A DNA stretch of 64,000 nt from Bacteroidota bacterium (GCA_023417815.1 JAEZEI010000051.1:97910-161909); one strand, 5' to 3'; positions 18,441 to 29,500 are shown, numbered from the stretch's first letter. Notes: generated by a model not told the origin, from the sequence alone. Numbers and translations: made by a program.

Positions 18441-19136
18441 TTACCATGGATATTCATCAGAACCCATAACCCATATAAAAGACTGCAGATCGATATAATC
18501 AACCGGATCATATCCTTTAGTGTCCTTTTTGATCTGGTCTGCAAAGTCCAACAGGCTCTTGTAGGTTTCCCAATTTGGAGTTGATTTATAATTAAAAGGG
18601 TAGCCATAATTTTCTGCAGCCAATTTTGTAACCCGGGGTTTCAGGAAAATATGTTCCCGTGGATTACCAAGAAAGCCAAAAACCGTTACCAATGGCCACG
18701 TTAATACCCTGGTTTGTTTCCTTGGCAATGAAGATATTACCTCAACATACTTTTCAAACCTTTCTTTGAGATTTCCTTTACCATATAAATAATCATATAA
18801 TCCTTTAGAAAATAGTTTTGCGCTTTCAGTGGTTTTCACCGCATCCCGCAACGCCATTTTCTCGAATGAAAATAGCAGATTGGTCCTGGATTCAATTTTA
18901 ATTGCGGCTGTTGCAATTTCTTCAAACTTTCCTTCCTCAATAGATCTTTTAAATGCAGCCTTTCCAAGTTCTTTTTTAAATTGTTTATGTGCCTGTTCTT
19001 TATAACCTCTTTCCCATGATATATACTTTGGATCTGCAAATCCTTTTTTAAAGTAGTAAAGGAATTTTTTCAGGCACTTTCTCCTTTTTAATGTTTCCCT
19101 ATTTTCACGCTTGAGCTGCTTCATCATGTTTTTCAA
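18441..19136 (-). CDS. Conserved protein of unknown function
   Basis: A 231-residue soluble, Lys-rich protein with a strongly basic first 35 residues. The central LLFSFEKMALRDAVKTTESAKLF leads to LPRKQTRVLTWPLVTVFGFL, EHIFLKPRVTKLAAE and a C-terminal PVDYIDLQSFIWVMG. The last motif, D-x-QSF-x-WV, seems familiar from uncharacterised proteins near restriction/helicase-type genes, but I cannot name the family and have no catalytic motif to offer. It is convergent with the winged-helix gene (8-bp gap) and divergent from the DUF488 gene. Confidence 0.6.
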   Translation of the reverse strand: MKNMMKQLKRENRETLKRRKCLKKFLYYFKKGFADPKYISWERGYKEQAHKQFKKELGKAAFKRSIEEGKFEEIATAAIKIESRTNLLFSFEKMALRDAVKTTESAKLFSKGLYDYLYGKGNLKERFEKYVEVISSLPRKQTRVLTWPLVTVFGFLGNPREHIFLKPRVTKLAAENYGYPFNYKSTPNWETYKSLLDFADQIKKDTKGYDPVDYIDLQSFIWVMGSDEYPW

Positions 19137-19216
19137 TAATATTTCAAATTATAAGCCGTGTTGGCTCAGCAATATTCTGGATACGGCGGGGTATGTGTTT
19201 TGCAATTGTTGCTTTT

Positions 19217-19735
19217 ATGCAGGAAATATTCACCATTGGGCATTCAACCCGCCCAATAAATGAATTCATCGAGATATTGAATTCGATTTCAATCGCTCAT
19301 TTGATTGATATCCGGCATTTCCCGGGGTCAAGGCGCTATCCGCATTTTAATAAGGATTCACTGGCAGAGTCTTTAGCCAAAGCGAATATTAAGTATACTC
19401 ACATTGTTGAACTGGGAGGCAGAAGAAAGCCGGAGAAAAATTCTGTAAATACAGCCTGGAGGGTTGAAGCATTTAAAGGTTATGCTGATCATATGGCAAC
19501 TGATGAATTCAAAAAGGGAATGAAATTATTAATGGATATCGCTTCAAAAGAAACTGCAGCCTATATGTGTTCTGAAGCTGTATGGTGGAGTTGCCATCGC
19601 GCTCTCGTGTCAGACTATCTAAAATGGAAGGGATGGCTTGTGCGGCATATTATGGCCAAAGGGAAGACAGAAGAACATCCCTACACAAAGGCTGCAAAAA
19701 TTATTGAGGGGAAACTAAGTTACCAGGCAGACTGA
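19217..19735 (+). CDS. DUF488 domain-containing protein
   Basis: A 172-residue protein. I start it at the ATG at 19217, because the conserved family opening (IFTIGHSTRPINEFIEIL) follows directly; an earlier ATG at 19193 would add eight atypical residues. Family features are IDIRHFPGSRRYPHFN, YTHIVELGGRRKP and the cysteine motif MCSEAVWWSCHR (Cys118, Cys126), which resembles a redox or metal site. DUF488 proteins have no settled function. The gene is divergent from the unknown protein at 18441-19136, with 80 bp between the starts. Confidence 0.85.
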   Translation: MQEIFTIGHSTRPINEFIEILNSISIAHLIDIRHFPGSRRYPHFNKDSLAESLAKANIKYTHIVELGGRRKPEKNSVNTAWRVEAFKGYADHMATDEFKKGMKLLMDIASKETAAYMCSEAVWWSCHRALVSDYLKWKGWLVRHIMAKGKTEEHPYTKAAKIIEGKLSYQAD

Positions 19736-19755
19736 TTTAATTTTAATTTTCAAAG

Positions 19756-19784
19756 CAAAAAGGCCATCCACATGGGATGGCCTT
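19756..19784 (-). terminator. Rho-independent terminator of the leftward T9SS cargo gene
   Basis: Perfect 10-bp arms (19760-19769 and 19775-19784; core GGCCATCC) with a 5-nt loop are followed on the minus strand by TTTTGCTTTG. It lies 22 bp past the stop at 19807 and may also insulate the DUF488 transcript arriving from the left. Confidence 0.75.
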
Positions 19785-19806
19785 GATAGTAAGTAGACCC
19801 CTTCAA

Positions 19807-21231
19807 TTATTTCCAAACCATAAGCTTGGTGCTATAAGTCTGCCTGTCAGAAACAAGCTTCACTACATATACACCTTCATTAAGCCTGGTTATGTTATTC
19901 AGTGTTATGTTATTATTGCCTGTTGAAACAGAGGCATTCTGCTGTGAAACCATTTTACCTGCCGCATCATAAATATAGATCGTTGCATTTCCCGCAGATT
20001 GTGATGTGAAACGAACCTGGGCATCAGTGGTTGATGGGTTAGGAGTGATCATTATGCCATTGATGGCTTCATTTGAAACTTTTACATTTACCACATTTGA
20101 AAGGCTGAATCGTGCATCTCTTTCTTTGATACGAACCCTGTAGAAAACGGTACGTGCAAATTGTGGGATTGTGCGGTCAGCATAATCATACTGTTGCAAT
20201 GTAAGCAGGTTGCGTGCAGTTACATTTCCTATTGCTTCAAATACGGTTCCATCGGTGCTGCGTTCCACAATATATTCATCAATATTAATCTCCTGGCTTG
20301 TGTTCCAGCGTAGATTGGCGATACCGTTATTATAATTTACTGCAAGTCCTGTCAGGCTAACTGGCAATGGTGCTGCATTTGGAAGTTCGAAGCAACCGAT
20401 CTTTGAACCAAATTGACGTGTAGGTTGTCCTTCATTCGCATTATAATAGTTACAATTGTTTCTTGGTTTGTATTCGTAACCAAAACGGAAGCTGATCTCA
20501 AATTGAGCACCCAGGTAAACAGATTTCTCTATCACTTGTGAGCATCTTGAAACTCCTTCTCTTTCTTCAGTTGCACCGTTAGTACGAAACCATGAGCCGT
20601 CTGAATCAGTTACCAAAAGGTTTCCACCGGAAAGTAAGGTATTCACAGTGGCAATGTTAACGGGGTTAATTGGAGCAACGCCTGTGCGCTTAACCCAGCC
20701 AACTTCCCTGAAATATCCACCAGGATTAATTTCATGACCATCCATATCGAAATGGAGGAAATTAGGGTTAAGGATAGGTAGTTTTAACAGCGAACTTGGC
20801 ATAGAACTACCTGAGGTGTGCGCATAAAACTCCATCTTGAATTGAACATAACCAGTGCGAGGAGAGCAGCCAAGTTCAATATCGGCTGCGATACGCGGTG
20901 CAAATAAAGCAGCCTGGGTACCAGGAACATTCGTTTCATTTGGTGCCGTATCATCATCAATATTCGGACTTTCAACTCCACTGCCGATCATTTTTGCGTT
21001 CACCATTTTTTCAATGGTTACAATAGCATCGATACCCGGAGTTACATTGTGGAATTTGTACTTCGAACCAACAGACAGGTATGATCCGGTGTATGGTACC
21101 TGAACAGGGTTCGTAAAACTGGTTACTGGAGAAATTCCGGAACATACATCGAAACCGGAAGTAGTGCATTGTTGTGCGTTCACGGAAACGTAGAGGCATA
21201 CGCCCGCGATCAGGGTAAAAATCTTTTTCAT
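19807..21231 (-). CDS. Secreted protein with type IX secretion C-terminal sorting domain
   Basis: A 474-residue exported protein with a signal peptide of about residues 1-19 (ending SVNAQ). The body of about 300 residues is unrecognised and contains several Cys (CTTSGFDVC, CSQVIE, NCNYY, IGCFEL). It is followed by the linker typical of T9SS cargo (LPVSLTGLAVNYNN, LRWNTSQEINIDEYIVERS) and a type A sorting domain (last ~80 residues: ITPNPSTTDAQVRF, then VVKLVSDRQTYSTKLMVWK). It is expected on the cell surface or in the medium. A candidate promoter lies about 100 bp upstream and a terminator follows, so it is monocistronic. Confidence 0.85.
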   Translation of the reverse strand: MKKIFTLIAGVCLYVSVNAQQCTTSGFDVCSGISPVTSFTNPVQVPYTGSYLSVGSKYKFHNVTPGIDAIVTIEKMVNAKMIGSGVESPNIDDDTAPNETNVPGTQAALFAPRIAADIELGCSPRTGYVQFKMEFYAHTSGSSMPSSLLKLPILNPNFLHFDMDGHEINPGGYFREVGWVKRTGVAPINPVNIATVNTLLSGGNLLVTDSDGSWFRTNGATEEREGVSRCSQVIEKSVYLGAQFEISFRFGYEYKPRNNCNYYNANEGQPTRQFGSKIGCFELPNAAPLPVSLTGLAVNYNNGIANLRWNTSQEINIDEYIVERSTDGTVFEAIGNVTARNLLTLQQYDYADRTIPQFARTVFYRVRIKERDARFSLSNVVNVKVSNEAINGIMITPNPSTTDAQVRFTSQSAGNATIYIYDAAGKMVSQQNASVSTGNNNITLNNITRLNEGVYVVKLVSDRQTYSTKLMVWK

Positions 21232-21334
21232 CTTGTGGTTTAGTTAAGCAGTTATCCGCCTTTCGGTCGGTTTGGTTTCACAAAATGAGGACGATGGAAT
21301 TGGGATTCGCAGGAATGGATGTGGTAAGCAGGAG

Positions 21335-21366
21335 CAAAGCTATATAGCAATTTTGAAATATACAAG
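21335..21366 (-). promoter_or_regulatory. Candidate promoter of the 474-residue T9SS cargo gene
   Basis: On the minus strand CTTG (21366-21363) and TAGCTTTG (21342-21335) are separated by 20 bp. The -7 box is a perfect TAnnTTTG and the -33 box has one mismatch. The leader to the start codon would be about 98 nt. Confidence 0.55.
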
Positions 21367-21428
21367 TATTTCTACAAAAATTTCAGTAAAATTACTATGA
21401 TTATCACTAATTTATTGAAAATCAATTT

Positions 21429-22517
21429 CTATTCATCAGATATTTTTTCGTCAACTGCGTTTGCAACAACAGATGCACTGCGCTTTTTAAGCGGATTTTG
21501 GTATTGATTTGCATTTTCAGTTCTGCCGTAAACTATATCCAGGCAGGAAAATAAAGCCGTTCTGAACGAAGTTTCATCTGCAATGCCTTTTCCTGCTATA
21601 TCAAAAGCAACCCCATGATCCGGAGACGTTCTTACACCGGGAAGCCCTGCAGTATAATTCACCCCTTCTCCTAACGCTAGTGACTTAAAAGGGATAAGTC
21701 CCTGGTCGTGGTATAATGCAAGAACTCCATCGAATTTTTGATAATGGCCCCGAGCAAAAAATGCATCCGCGCTATAGGGGCCATAACAAAGAATATCCTT
21801 CTGCCTTAATTCTTTTATCACAGGTAGAATGATCTCAGTTTCCTCTTTTCCAATTAGCCCTTCATCTCCGGCATGCGGATTAAGACCAAGTACGGCAATG
21901 CGGGGCTTATTTATATTGAAATCCCTTTTTAAACTCTGGTATAGTAAGTGAAGTTTCGAGAGGAGTTTTTCTTTAGTGATCGCTTTGGAAACTTCCTGGA
22001 GGGGGACATGTTCTGAAAGCAGCCCAACCCGCATGTTTTCTGCGATCATCAACATCAATACATCTTTTTCATTATACAGAGAACGTAGATATGGAGTATG
22101 CCCGGTAAAGTCGAAGTCCTGCGATTGTGTATTTTTTTTGTGAATTGGAGCTGTAACCAGGCCGTCGATCTTTCCCGTTTTCAAGGCCTCACCTGCTGTC
22201 TTCAGACTTAATACCGCGTATTTCCCGCCAGATTCATTTAGTTGACCAGGGGTAACAGGGACATCTTCTTCCCAGCAGCTAAATAAGTTTACCTGTTTCG
22301 GATTGATCCTGGAATAATCCTTAATGTTAAAGAAATTGATATTATAGTCCGGTACAAATTTCCGGTAGAAATTGAAGACCTTACTGTTTGCATATACCAG
22401 GGGAGTGCACAGATCCAGTATCCGGTTATCACTCAGCGTCTTTATGATAATTTCCGGGCCTATTCCGTTTATATCACCGCAGGTTATTCCTATCAATGGC
22501 TTTTGGTCCCCTTGCAT
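21429..22517 (-). CDS. pdxA: 4-hydroxythreonine-4-phosphate dehydrogenase
   Basis: A 362-residue PdxA, which oxidises 4-phosphohydroxy-L-threonine in pyridoxal phosphate synthesis. It shows the opening IGITCGDINGIGPEIIIK, the substrate-site TAPIHKK and TGHTPYLRSLY, the metal site GLNPHAGDEGLIGKEE, and YHDQGLIPFKSL with VRTSPDHGVAFDIAG. All are intact. A short polar extension follows the usual end (KKRSASVVANAVDEK). It lies 43 bp downstream of a T9SS cargo gene on the same strand, a neighbourhood with no obvious metabolic link. Confidence 0.95.
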   Translation of the reverse strand: MQGDQKPLIGITCGDINGIGPEIIIKTLSDNRILDLCTPLVYANSKVFNFYRKFVPDYNINFFNIKDYSRINPKQVNLFSCWEEDVPVTPGQLNESGGKYAVLSLKTAGEALKTGKIDGLVTAPIHKKNTQSQDFDFTGHTPYLRSLYNEKDVLMLMIAENMRVGLLSEHVPLQEVSKAITKEKLLSKLHLLYQSLKRDFNINKPRIAVLGLNPHAGDEGLIGKEETEIILPVIKELRQKDILCYGPYSADAFFARGHYQKFDGVLALYHDQGLIPFKSLALGEGVNYTAGLPGVRTSPDHGVAFDIAGKGIADETSFRTALFSCLDIVYGRTENANQYQNPLKKRSASVVANAVDEKISDE

Positions 22518-22560
22518 AATTTTTTTTGCAAAAATAAGGAACCCTGTAAAACCCTAATGC

Positions 22561-23955
22561 TTACTGTTTTACAAGCCTCAATACTGATCGTTGTCCATTC
22601 AGGTTAACATGTACAAAATACATTCCCTGTGTAAGTGATGCAGTTTGAAGTTGTATCTCATTATTTCCAGGTTCTAATTTCGTCTTTAATTCCTTAACCT
22701 TCCTGCCATTAGCATCTGAAATAAATAAGGAAATTTCAGACCTCTCAGGCGACAAGACATGAAGCATTGAATTTGAAGAGGTGATATTTGGTGAAAGATA
22801 GATCCAGTTATCGCTTTCTTTGCCCGTGGTGACAACATTGCTATAGTTGATCTCACCATCGGCATCAGATACCTTTAACCTGTAATAGTTTAGACCTTGT
22901 CCGGCTGAAAAATCCTGGTAACGGAAGGGAAGATTACATTGCTGGTTAGATGGATTCCATACCGCAACCTGGGTAAATCTTAAACCATCACTGCTTCTTT
23001 CAAGAGCAATTTTGTTTTCAGATCCTGTGCAATTAAGTTTCCACGATAAAACATGCTTTTGTTTGTCTGCTGCTTTAAAATAAAGAATATGTATAGGTAA
23101 TACCGGCATCCCCGACTTTTTGGTGGTAAGATAAAACCCGGAGAATCCGTTCACCGGGATTGTAAGCTCCCACCAATTTGCAGAACTATTCCACAAAAAG
23201 GAGGCACCGGCGCTGGTTGACCTGAATTCATCGATCCATCCGGTGTAATTATTGGGATTAGTGCCTGTGCCATGAAATTGGCGTAAGCGGATATTTTTGA
23301 TCCCATCAGCATCGGTTGGGCCGGTGGGTAGCCAGGAGAACCCGCTGTCGGATGCCTTCAGGTTGTAATTGTCGAATTCTGACTGAAGGAAGACCAGGGT
23401 AACATTTGCTGTCGCCGATGCTGCATTGTTTGAAGGTTCAATATCGTAATGCCTCGATGCATAATAGTCCATGGTTCCCATTCTGCTGGCTTTGGTTTCA
23501 ACTTTAACGCAAGCAGTAACAGTTCCAGAAACAGGTTGTGACCCTGCTGGATTTATCATCGTTATAAGATTGCAGTTTCCATCCCTGAAATAAGTTGTTC
23601 CGCTAATATTTATGGAAGTACAAACCTGTGAGCCACCGGATACGCCTGCAGCGATAAATGATGCCGGGTTCACAGAAACTGTAACATTTTGTGATCCTGT
23701 ACCACCGGGTCCGGAAGCATTAACTGTGTAGGTGGTCGTTTGGGCAGGACTTGCTATAACTGTAGCGCCATTGGTTGTATTGAGCCCGGTTGAGGGGGAC
23801 CATGAATAACTGGTTGCGCCAGGAGCAGATGCAGAAAGAGTTGAGGAGCCTCCCAGGCAGATATTGTTCCCTGTAGCAGAGGCAGCAACGGTCAGTTGCG
23901 CCATTAATGCCTGTGATAAACCTGCCAGGAGGCAGGTAATTAATAATTGTTTCAT
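22561..23955 (-). CDS. Secreted Ig-like/PKD-like protein with type IX sorting domain
   Basis: A 464-residue exported protein. I start it at the ATG at 23955 because this puts a clean signal peptide (MKQLLITCLLAGLSQALMAQ) at the N-terminus; an in-frame ATG at 24090 adds 45 residues with an odd second hydrophobic stretch. An Ig/PKD-like domain (about 22-100: CLGGSSTLSASAPGATSYSWSPSTGLN) is followed by an unrecognised beta-rich domain. The C-terminus has the T9SS sorting domain (LSPNITSSNSMLHVL, then QGMYFVHVNLNGQRSVLRLVKQ). It is divergent from the M1 peptidase gene across 256 bp. Confidence 0.8.
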   Translation of the reverse strand: MKQLLITCLLAGLSQALMAQLTVAASATGNNICLGGSSTLSASAPGATSYSWSPSTGLNTTNGATVIASPAQTTTYTVNASGPGGTGSQNVTVSVNPASFIAAGVSGGSQVCTSINISGTTYFRDGNCNLITMINPAGSQPVSGTVTACVKVETKASRMGTMDYYASRHYDIEPSNNAASATANVTLVFLQSEFDNYNLKASDSGFSWLPTGPTDADGIKNIRLRQFHGTGTNPNNYTGWIDEFRSTSAGASFLWNSSANWWELTIPVNGFSGFYLTTKKSGMPVLPIHILYFKAADKQKHVLSWKLNCTGSENKIALERSSDGLRFTQVAVWNPSNQQCNLPFRYQDFSAGQGLNYYRLKVSDADGEINYSNVVTTGKESDNWIYLSPNITSSNSMLHVLSPERSEISLFISDANGRKVKELKTKLEPGNNEIQLQTASLTQGMYFVHVNLNGQRSVLRLVKQ

Positions 23956-24211
23956 GATGTTTGGATGCCATATCAACGGCATTAGCAAGGGTATATTGTA
24001 TATACGAGCCAAAAGGAAAGAAATAAATAGTAAAACCACGAAGGAAAAATACATTCCTGGGATAGTAATTAAACATGCCTCTACAGGCAATTCTTATGTC
24101 ATGCTATCCGTTACATTATGTAATAGCGTTTATGGTTTCCAGCTATTTGTATTACTACATACTATTAGTGAAATTACTACGTTATTAAGGCCAATCCCGA
24201 AACAATCTGAT

Positions 24212-26563
24212 ATGAAAAATCATTACCTGACTATTCTTGCTGTTCTATTTTCTTTATCTGCGGTGGCTCAGAATTCCGACCGATATCACGGAAGAAGACT
24301 GTATACAGGTCCGGAATTAACTGAGGAGAGAACCTCAGGTTATAGCGGCACCGGGGGAAACATTGATGTCGTTTATCATCGTGCATTATGGAGGATAGTG
24401 CCTGATTCTGCAAAGGCAATCAGGGGACTGGTTACTACATACTTCAAAACCACGCAAAACAATGTTTCAAATATCACTTTCGACCTGAACAATGTTTTCC
24501 TGACCAACCTGGTGGTTACATATCATGGTTCTAACATTTCATCTGCCAACAGAACCATTTCATCGAACGTCCTTTCTATAAACCTGCCATCTGCTATAGC
24601 TTCCAGTGGTACACTTGATTCAATAACAATTGCATATTATGGTGTTCCGCCGGCAGTTTCGGGTGCTGCACAGGGATACCAAAGAAATACTTCAAATACT
24701 GCAACTCCATATATAAGTACGCTTTCAGAGTCCTATGAGGATCGTGACTGGTGGCCATGTAAGGCTGATATGCAGGATAAGATAGACAGTATGGATATAA
24801 TTGTCAGCACCAAATGGTCTGGCGCAGACACCTTTTGGGTAGCAACTAACGGCGTGTTGGTCGATTCCACCATTTCAGGAACGAATCGAACTTTCCGGTT
24901 TAAAACGAGATATGCAATGACTTCCTACCTGGTTGCGGTAAGTGTAGCCAAATATAATCGTTACTACAGGGGTACTGTGAATATAGGCGGCGTTAACGTG
25001 CCGGTTGTGTATTACCTGTTCAGGGGGAAGACGACAGCAACATATAATAATATACTTGCAAAAATGGACCAGATGACAACTCTACTGGTTCAGTTAAGTA
25101 ACAAATTCGGATATTATCCTTTCCGGCTTGAAAAGCATGGATATTATGAAGGACTAGACGGTGCCGGAGGAATGGAACACCAGACATTCTCCGCAATGGC
25201 AACCAGCGCCCTAACATCATCCACTACCCTTGCTCATGAGCTAATGCACCAATGGTTTGGGGATAAAGTAACATTTGCAACCTGGGCTCATCTTTGGCTG
25301 GCGGAAGGTTTTGCAAGGTATGGTGAGGTGCTTGCCGGGGAGCTCGTACCAGCAACAGGAGTCAGCGCCTCTTCAGAATTGTCGGCTGCCCGAACAGCGG
25401 CGCGTTCAAATACAACAACTCCTGCAAGGATCACTTCATTTGGTTCTTCCAACCAGGTTTGGACAAGTTCAAATACTTCTGCAGTCTATGATAGAGGATG
25501 CATGGTTGTTTCCATGCTGCGTTTACTGGTAGGAGACGACATGTTCTTCCAGGCTTGTAAAAATTATCTTGATGAAAATGTTGGGTCGGGTTATGGATCT
25601 GCCACATCGGATACTCTTAAGAATCATTTCGAAAGATTAAGCGGCCAGGACCTTGATCCATTTTTTAATACTTACGTATATGATAATGGGCATCCTACCT
25701 ATACCATCCACTGGCAGCCCCATGCTTCTGGAGGTGTCTATTTATCGGTAGGGTCCCAATCAGTAACCGGGACAGGAGCAGCTCCATATTTTAATGGACC
25801 TGTTGCTGTAAGAGTTCAGGCTACTGGAAAGGACACCACTATCGTCTTCTACGATCTTACTAATGGAAATTTAAGCAGTGGTTACCTGGCTAAAGCCGGA
25901 AATGGTATTGATGATCCTAAACCCGGTAACAGGTTATTCTTCCCTTTATCCTTTGTTCCAACGTCAGTAACATTCCAGTCTGATAAAGTTTTAGGTGGAG
26001 GTTCTACACTCCAGGTATCTACACTCGACCTTGAAATATTATCATTCAATGCAAACCAGGAAGGGGCAGGAAACAGGGCAGCACTCACCCTGGATGGGAA
26101 CGAAAATAACATTGAGGTATATCTGCAACACAGTGCTGACGGTATTCACTTTCAAACAGTTGGAAGAATGGAACCGGTCACATCTACTTCAAATAATATA
26201 AGGTATGAACTTCTGCATACAGAACCTGTAAATGGAAACAATTTCTACAGGGCAACTTTCACCAACATGGAAGGAGCGACTGTGCTTTCCCGTGTAGTGA
26301 ATGTTGTTAATTCAATTAATGGAGATGTTCACATCATAAATAACCCCGTCGTAAGTGGGAAGGCCGAGCTGAAATTCAACAGCGCCGTTGCTGAACCTAT
26401 GGCCTTCACCATTTATGATGGACGTGGCCGTTTGGTAATGTCCGGCATATTGAACACTTCCGGCAGGCAATCCATAGATGTCCAGAAGCTGGCAAAGGGA
26501 ACCTACCTGATAAATATTCCTTCTTTGAATACCACTCTGAAACTACTTGTTCAACAGAATTAA
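24212..26563 (+). CDS. M1-family metallopeptidase with type IX sorting domain
   Basis: A 783-residue secreted zinc aminopeptidase. The ATG at 24212 gives a proper signal peptide (to VAQ at about 20); the longer upstream frame overlaps the divergent gene and is not coding. The N-terminal M1 beta-saddle is at about 45-230. The exopeptidase motif is GGMEHQT (usual GAMEN). The zinc site is HELMHQWFGD at residues 342-351, followed by a downstream Glu in WLAEGF. A peptidase helical domain and a T9SS sorting domain (last ~80 residues) follow. The altered GAMEN box may change N-terminus recognition. The gap to the giant repeat protein downstream is only 9 bp. Confidence 0.9.
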   Translation: MKNHYLTILAVLFSLSAVAQNSDRYHGRRLYTGPELTEERTSGYSGTGGNIDVVYHRALWRIVPDSAKAIRGLVTTYFKTTQNNVSNITFDLNNVFLTNLVVTYHGSNISSANRTISSNVLSINLPSAIASSGTLDSITIAYYGVPPAVSGAAQGYQRNTSNTATPYISTLSESYEDRDWWPCKADMQDKIDSMDIIVSTKWSGADTFWVATNGVLVDSTISGTNRTFRFKTRYAMTSYLVAVSVAKYNRYYRGTVNIGGVNVPVVYYLFRGKTTATYNNILAKMDQMTTLLVQLSNKFGYYPFRLEKHGYYEGLDGAGGMEHQTFSAMATSALTSSTTLAHELMHQWFGDKVTFATWAHLWLAEGFARYGEVLAGELVPATGVSASSELSAARTAARSNTTTPARITSFGSSNQVWTSSNTSAVYDRGCMVVSMLRLLVGDDMFFQACKNYLDENVGSGYGSATSDTLKNHFERLSGQDLDPFFNTYVYDNGHPTYTIHWQPHASGGVYLSVGSQSVTGTGAAPYFNGPVAVRVQATGKDTTIVFYDLTNGNLSSGYLAKAGNGIDDPKPGNRLFFPLSFVPTSVTFQSDKVLGGGSTLQVSTLDLEILSFNANQEGAGNRAALTLDGNENNIEVYLQHSADGIHFQTVGRMEPVTSTSNNIRYELLHTEPVNGNNFYRATFTNMEGATVLSRVVNVVNSINGDVHIINNPVVSGKAELKFNSAVAEPMAFTIYDGRGRLVMSGILNTSGRQSIDVQKLAKGTYLINIPSLNTTLKLLVQQN

Positions 26564-26572
26564 AACCGGATT

Positions 26573-29500
26573 ATGAAAAACCTGTATTCTACGCTTTCGG
26601 TTTTACTGTTACTTACCGTAACAGTATGGGCTCAGCCTGCCACCGTTAGTTACCCGTTCGCTGTTGGCCGTACATCTACTTGTGGATCCTCAGGATCTGC
26701 CGACATCCATTATTATACTTATGATGGGATCACCAATACGATTGCCAATGCTTCAGGTGGACTTGTCAATGCCTGTGTTCCTCAATTGCGGATAGGAGGA
26801 ACACCAGGAAGCACGCAGAGATTTACATCCAGCCTGGCGAGTGTTTCGTTTAACCCGAAGGATCATAAAATATACTATCTGTGGACTGCTTTAAGTGGAA
26901 CGCTCGCCCCGGGCGGTCCCCGTACTTATGCATGGAGCTGGCCTGTTGGTACATGCCCGGGAACTTCGTCAAATAAACTTGATACAATTCGTTCTTTTAA
27001 AGCAGATATCCTTGGAGTTGCTTTTGATAACAATGGTAAGGGGTATATGCTGGAATTTACGAACGCCCTGCCTACATCTCCTCCAACTTATAAGCCCCTT
27101 TTGCGATCGATAGATTTTGCCACTGGTGCGATGGGAGGGGTGGATACATTGCAAATGACAGGAGGTGCAAAGATCTATGCAACCGGAAGCGGTGACGTGG
27201 CCATGTCGCCTTCAGGCCAGATGTTTTTTGTTGTGAACAACAAATTATTCACACCAAACTATAATTCATATACTGGTACAGGATCAAGTATCACTTGTAC
27301 CTATCTCGATACAGTAACTTCTTCAAATTATTTCGTAGGATTAACATATGCTGAGGGTGAAACAATCGCCGCCTATTCAGGAGGTACCTGTCCTTTCCAG
27401 GAAATCGTTCCTCTGACAGGGATTACTTCCACCATTACAAAGAACACATCTGCCACCGTAAAGTCAGCTTCGGATCTGGCAACTATAATATCAGGAATTG
27501 GAGCAGCTAAGAAACTGGTTTCGGTTAATCCCACCGGCACCCCAAATCAATATAATGTTGTGTACGACATCTTCGTGCATAATTATGGAAACATGGATGT
27601 CACAAATGTGCAGGTACAGGACAACCTGGGCCTTATAAATGGGAATGGAAATGTGAGCAACGTATCTGCTACGTTTACCAGCAACCCTAATGGCTATACA
27701 ATAAACCCCTCCTATAACGGAACCACTAATATCAATCTTCTTTCAGGTACTCCAACATTGCCAAACTACCCGGTTGCGAATTCAAGCTTCACTATCAGGA
27801 TAACATGCAGGTTATCCAATATAATGAATGGTGTTGTATATAATAACAGTGCAGTTGTAACGGCGCGGGATTTTAATAGTAATAATCTAAGGGATAGTTC
27901 AACCAATGGAACTGTCCCTGACCTTAATCTTAATGATAAGCCTGATGATATCGGTGAAAGCCAGCCAACGCCTTTGCTGGTTAGCGTAACAGCTTATGAA
28001 CCGCCCTGCCAGGTTCTTGGTAATGTTTTATACAGGCAAACATTTGGTGCCGGAACCGGCTTGACAACCAGCATTCCAATACCTTCTCTCCCGGCCGGGA
28101 AACTCGGTCCAGGAAAAGTTGACTATGCAGGAACCACATCAGCGCCATTAGGAGTAGATCGATACACACTTTCAAACAACGCTGTTAACGGTCATGCAAA
28201 CTACTGGATATCGTTATCGGATCATACTGGAGATGCCAATGGAAGAATGCTTCTTGTGAATGCCGATGCAAATAATACTATTTTTTACCGTGACACAATT
28301 GTTCCATTGTGTGCAAATCAGCAATATTCATTATTTTTCTATGCAGCCTTCCTTGGAAATAGTAATTACCAGACAGTGTGTGATGGATTCGGAGGGTTCA
28401 GGTATCCAAAGATCACAATGAAGATCAGGGACCAGTCATCAGGATTGGTCATAACTCAGTTATCTACTCCAGACATAACTTCCAACGCATGGAACCATTA
28501 TGGTTTGAAATTCGTTCTTCCTCCAGGTTTTTCAAATATTGTATTCGAATTAATGAATGAAGGAGGAGGGGGTTGTGGAAATGATATCGCTATCGATGAT
28601 ATCCAGTTCGGGATATGCGATGCAGGTCCCCTGGTATCAGTGAATGCTGTGGCGGGTTGTCTTGGCGACGTATCAACCTTCACTTCCTCGCTAAGTGATG
28701 TCAGCGCATTGCCTGGAACAGCTGATTATCAATGGCAGGTAGCTACAAATATTGCAGGCCCATGGTCAAATATTTCAGGGCAAACCGGACCATCATACGT
28801 CATAAATCCGCTTGCAGCTTCAGATACCGGAAAATTCTACCGGGTAATGGTTGCGGCAGAGGGAAATATGGCAATAGCTGCGTGCAGATACCTTTCAGGC
28901 GGGCATAAGCTTACAGGTAAGATCCCTTCCGTAGCAGCAACAAGCGCTTCAAAGAATAAGGACAATATCTGTGCAGGTATCGGTGTAACTCTGAATTTAA
29001 CAGGAGGAACTCTAGGTACAAATGCAACATGGAGATGGTATAGCGGTTCTTGTGCAGGCACTTTGGTTGGAACAGGGTCATCACTTTCGGTAATGCCTTC
29101 CTCAACCACTTCATACTATGTAAGAGCTGAAGGAGATTGTAATTCAACTATCTGCAGGCCTGTCAATGTGAATATTCTTTGCAATATTGACAAGGATAAA
29201 GATGGTATCCCTGATTATGTAGAAAGTTATATGCCTGCAGCTCTTCAGGATGCAGACGGGGATGGTATTTCAAATGCCTTTGACCTCGATTATGCAGGAT
29301 TCGTAGATTATAATAATGATCATATCAACGATAATTTCCAGGCCGATGGAGATTCTGATAATGATGGGATCCCCAACTACCTGGATACGAATTTTCCAGG
29401 CAGGGTGGATAGCAATGGCGACGGGGTGGATGACCGGTTCGATCATGATCTTGATGGCATAATAAATATGCTTGATCTTGACTCTGATAATGACGGAATT

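Noticed and set aside
23956..24090. N-terminal extension of the leftward T9SS cargo protein
   Set aside because: It would place a second hydrophobic stretch before a perfect signal peptide; the start at 23955 is better.
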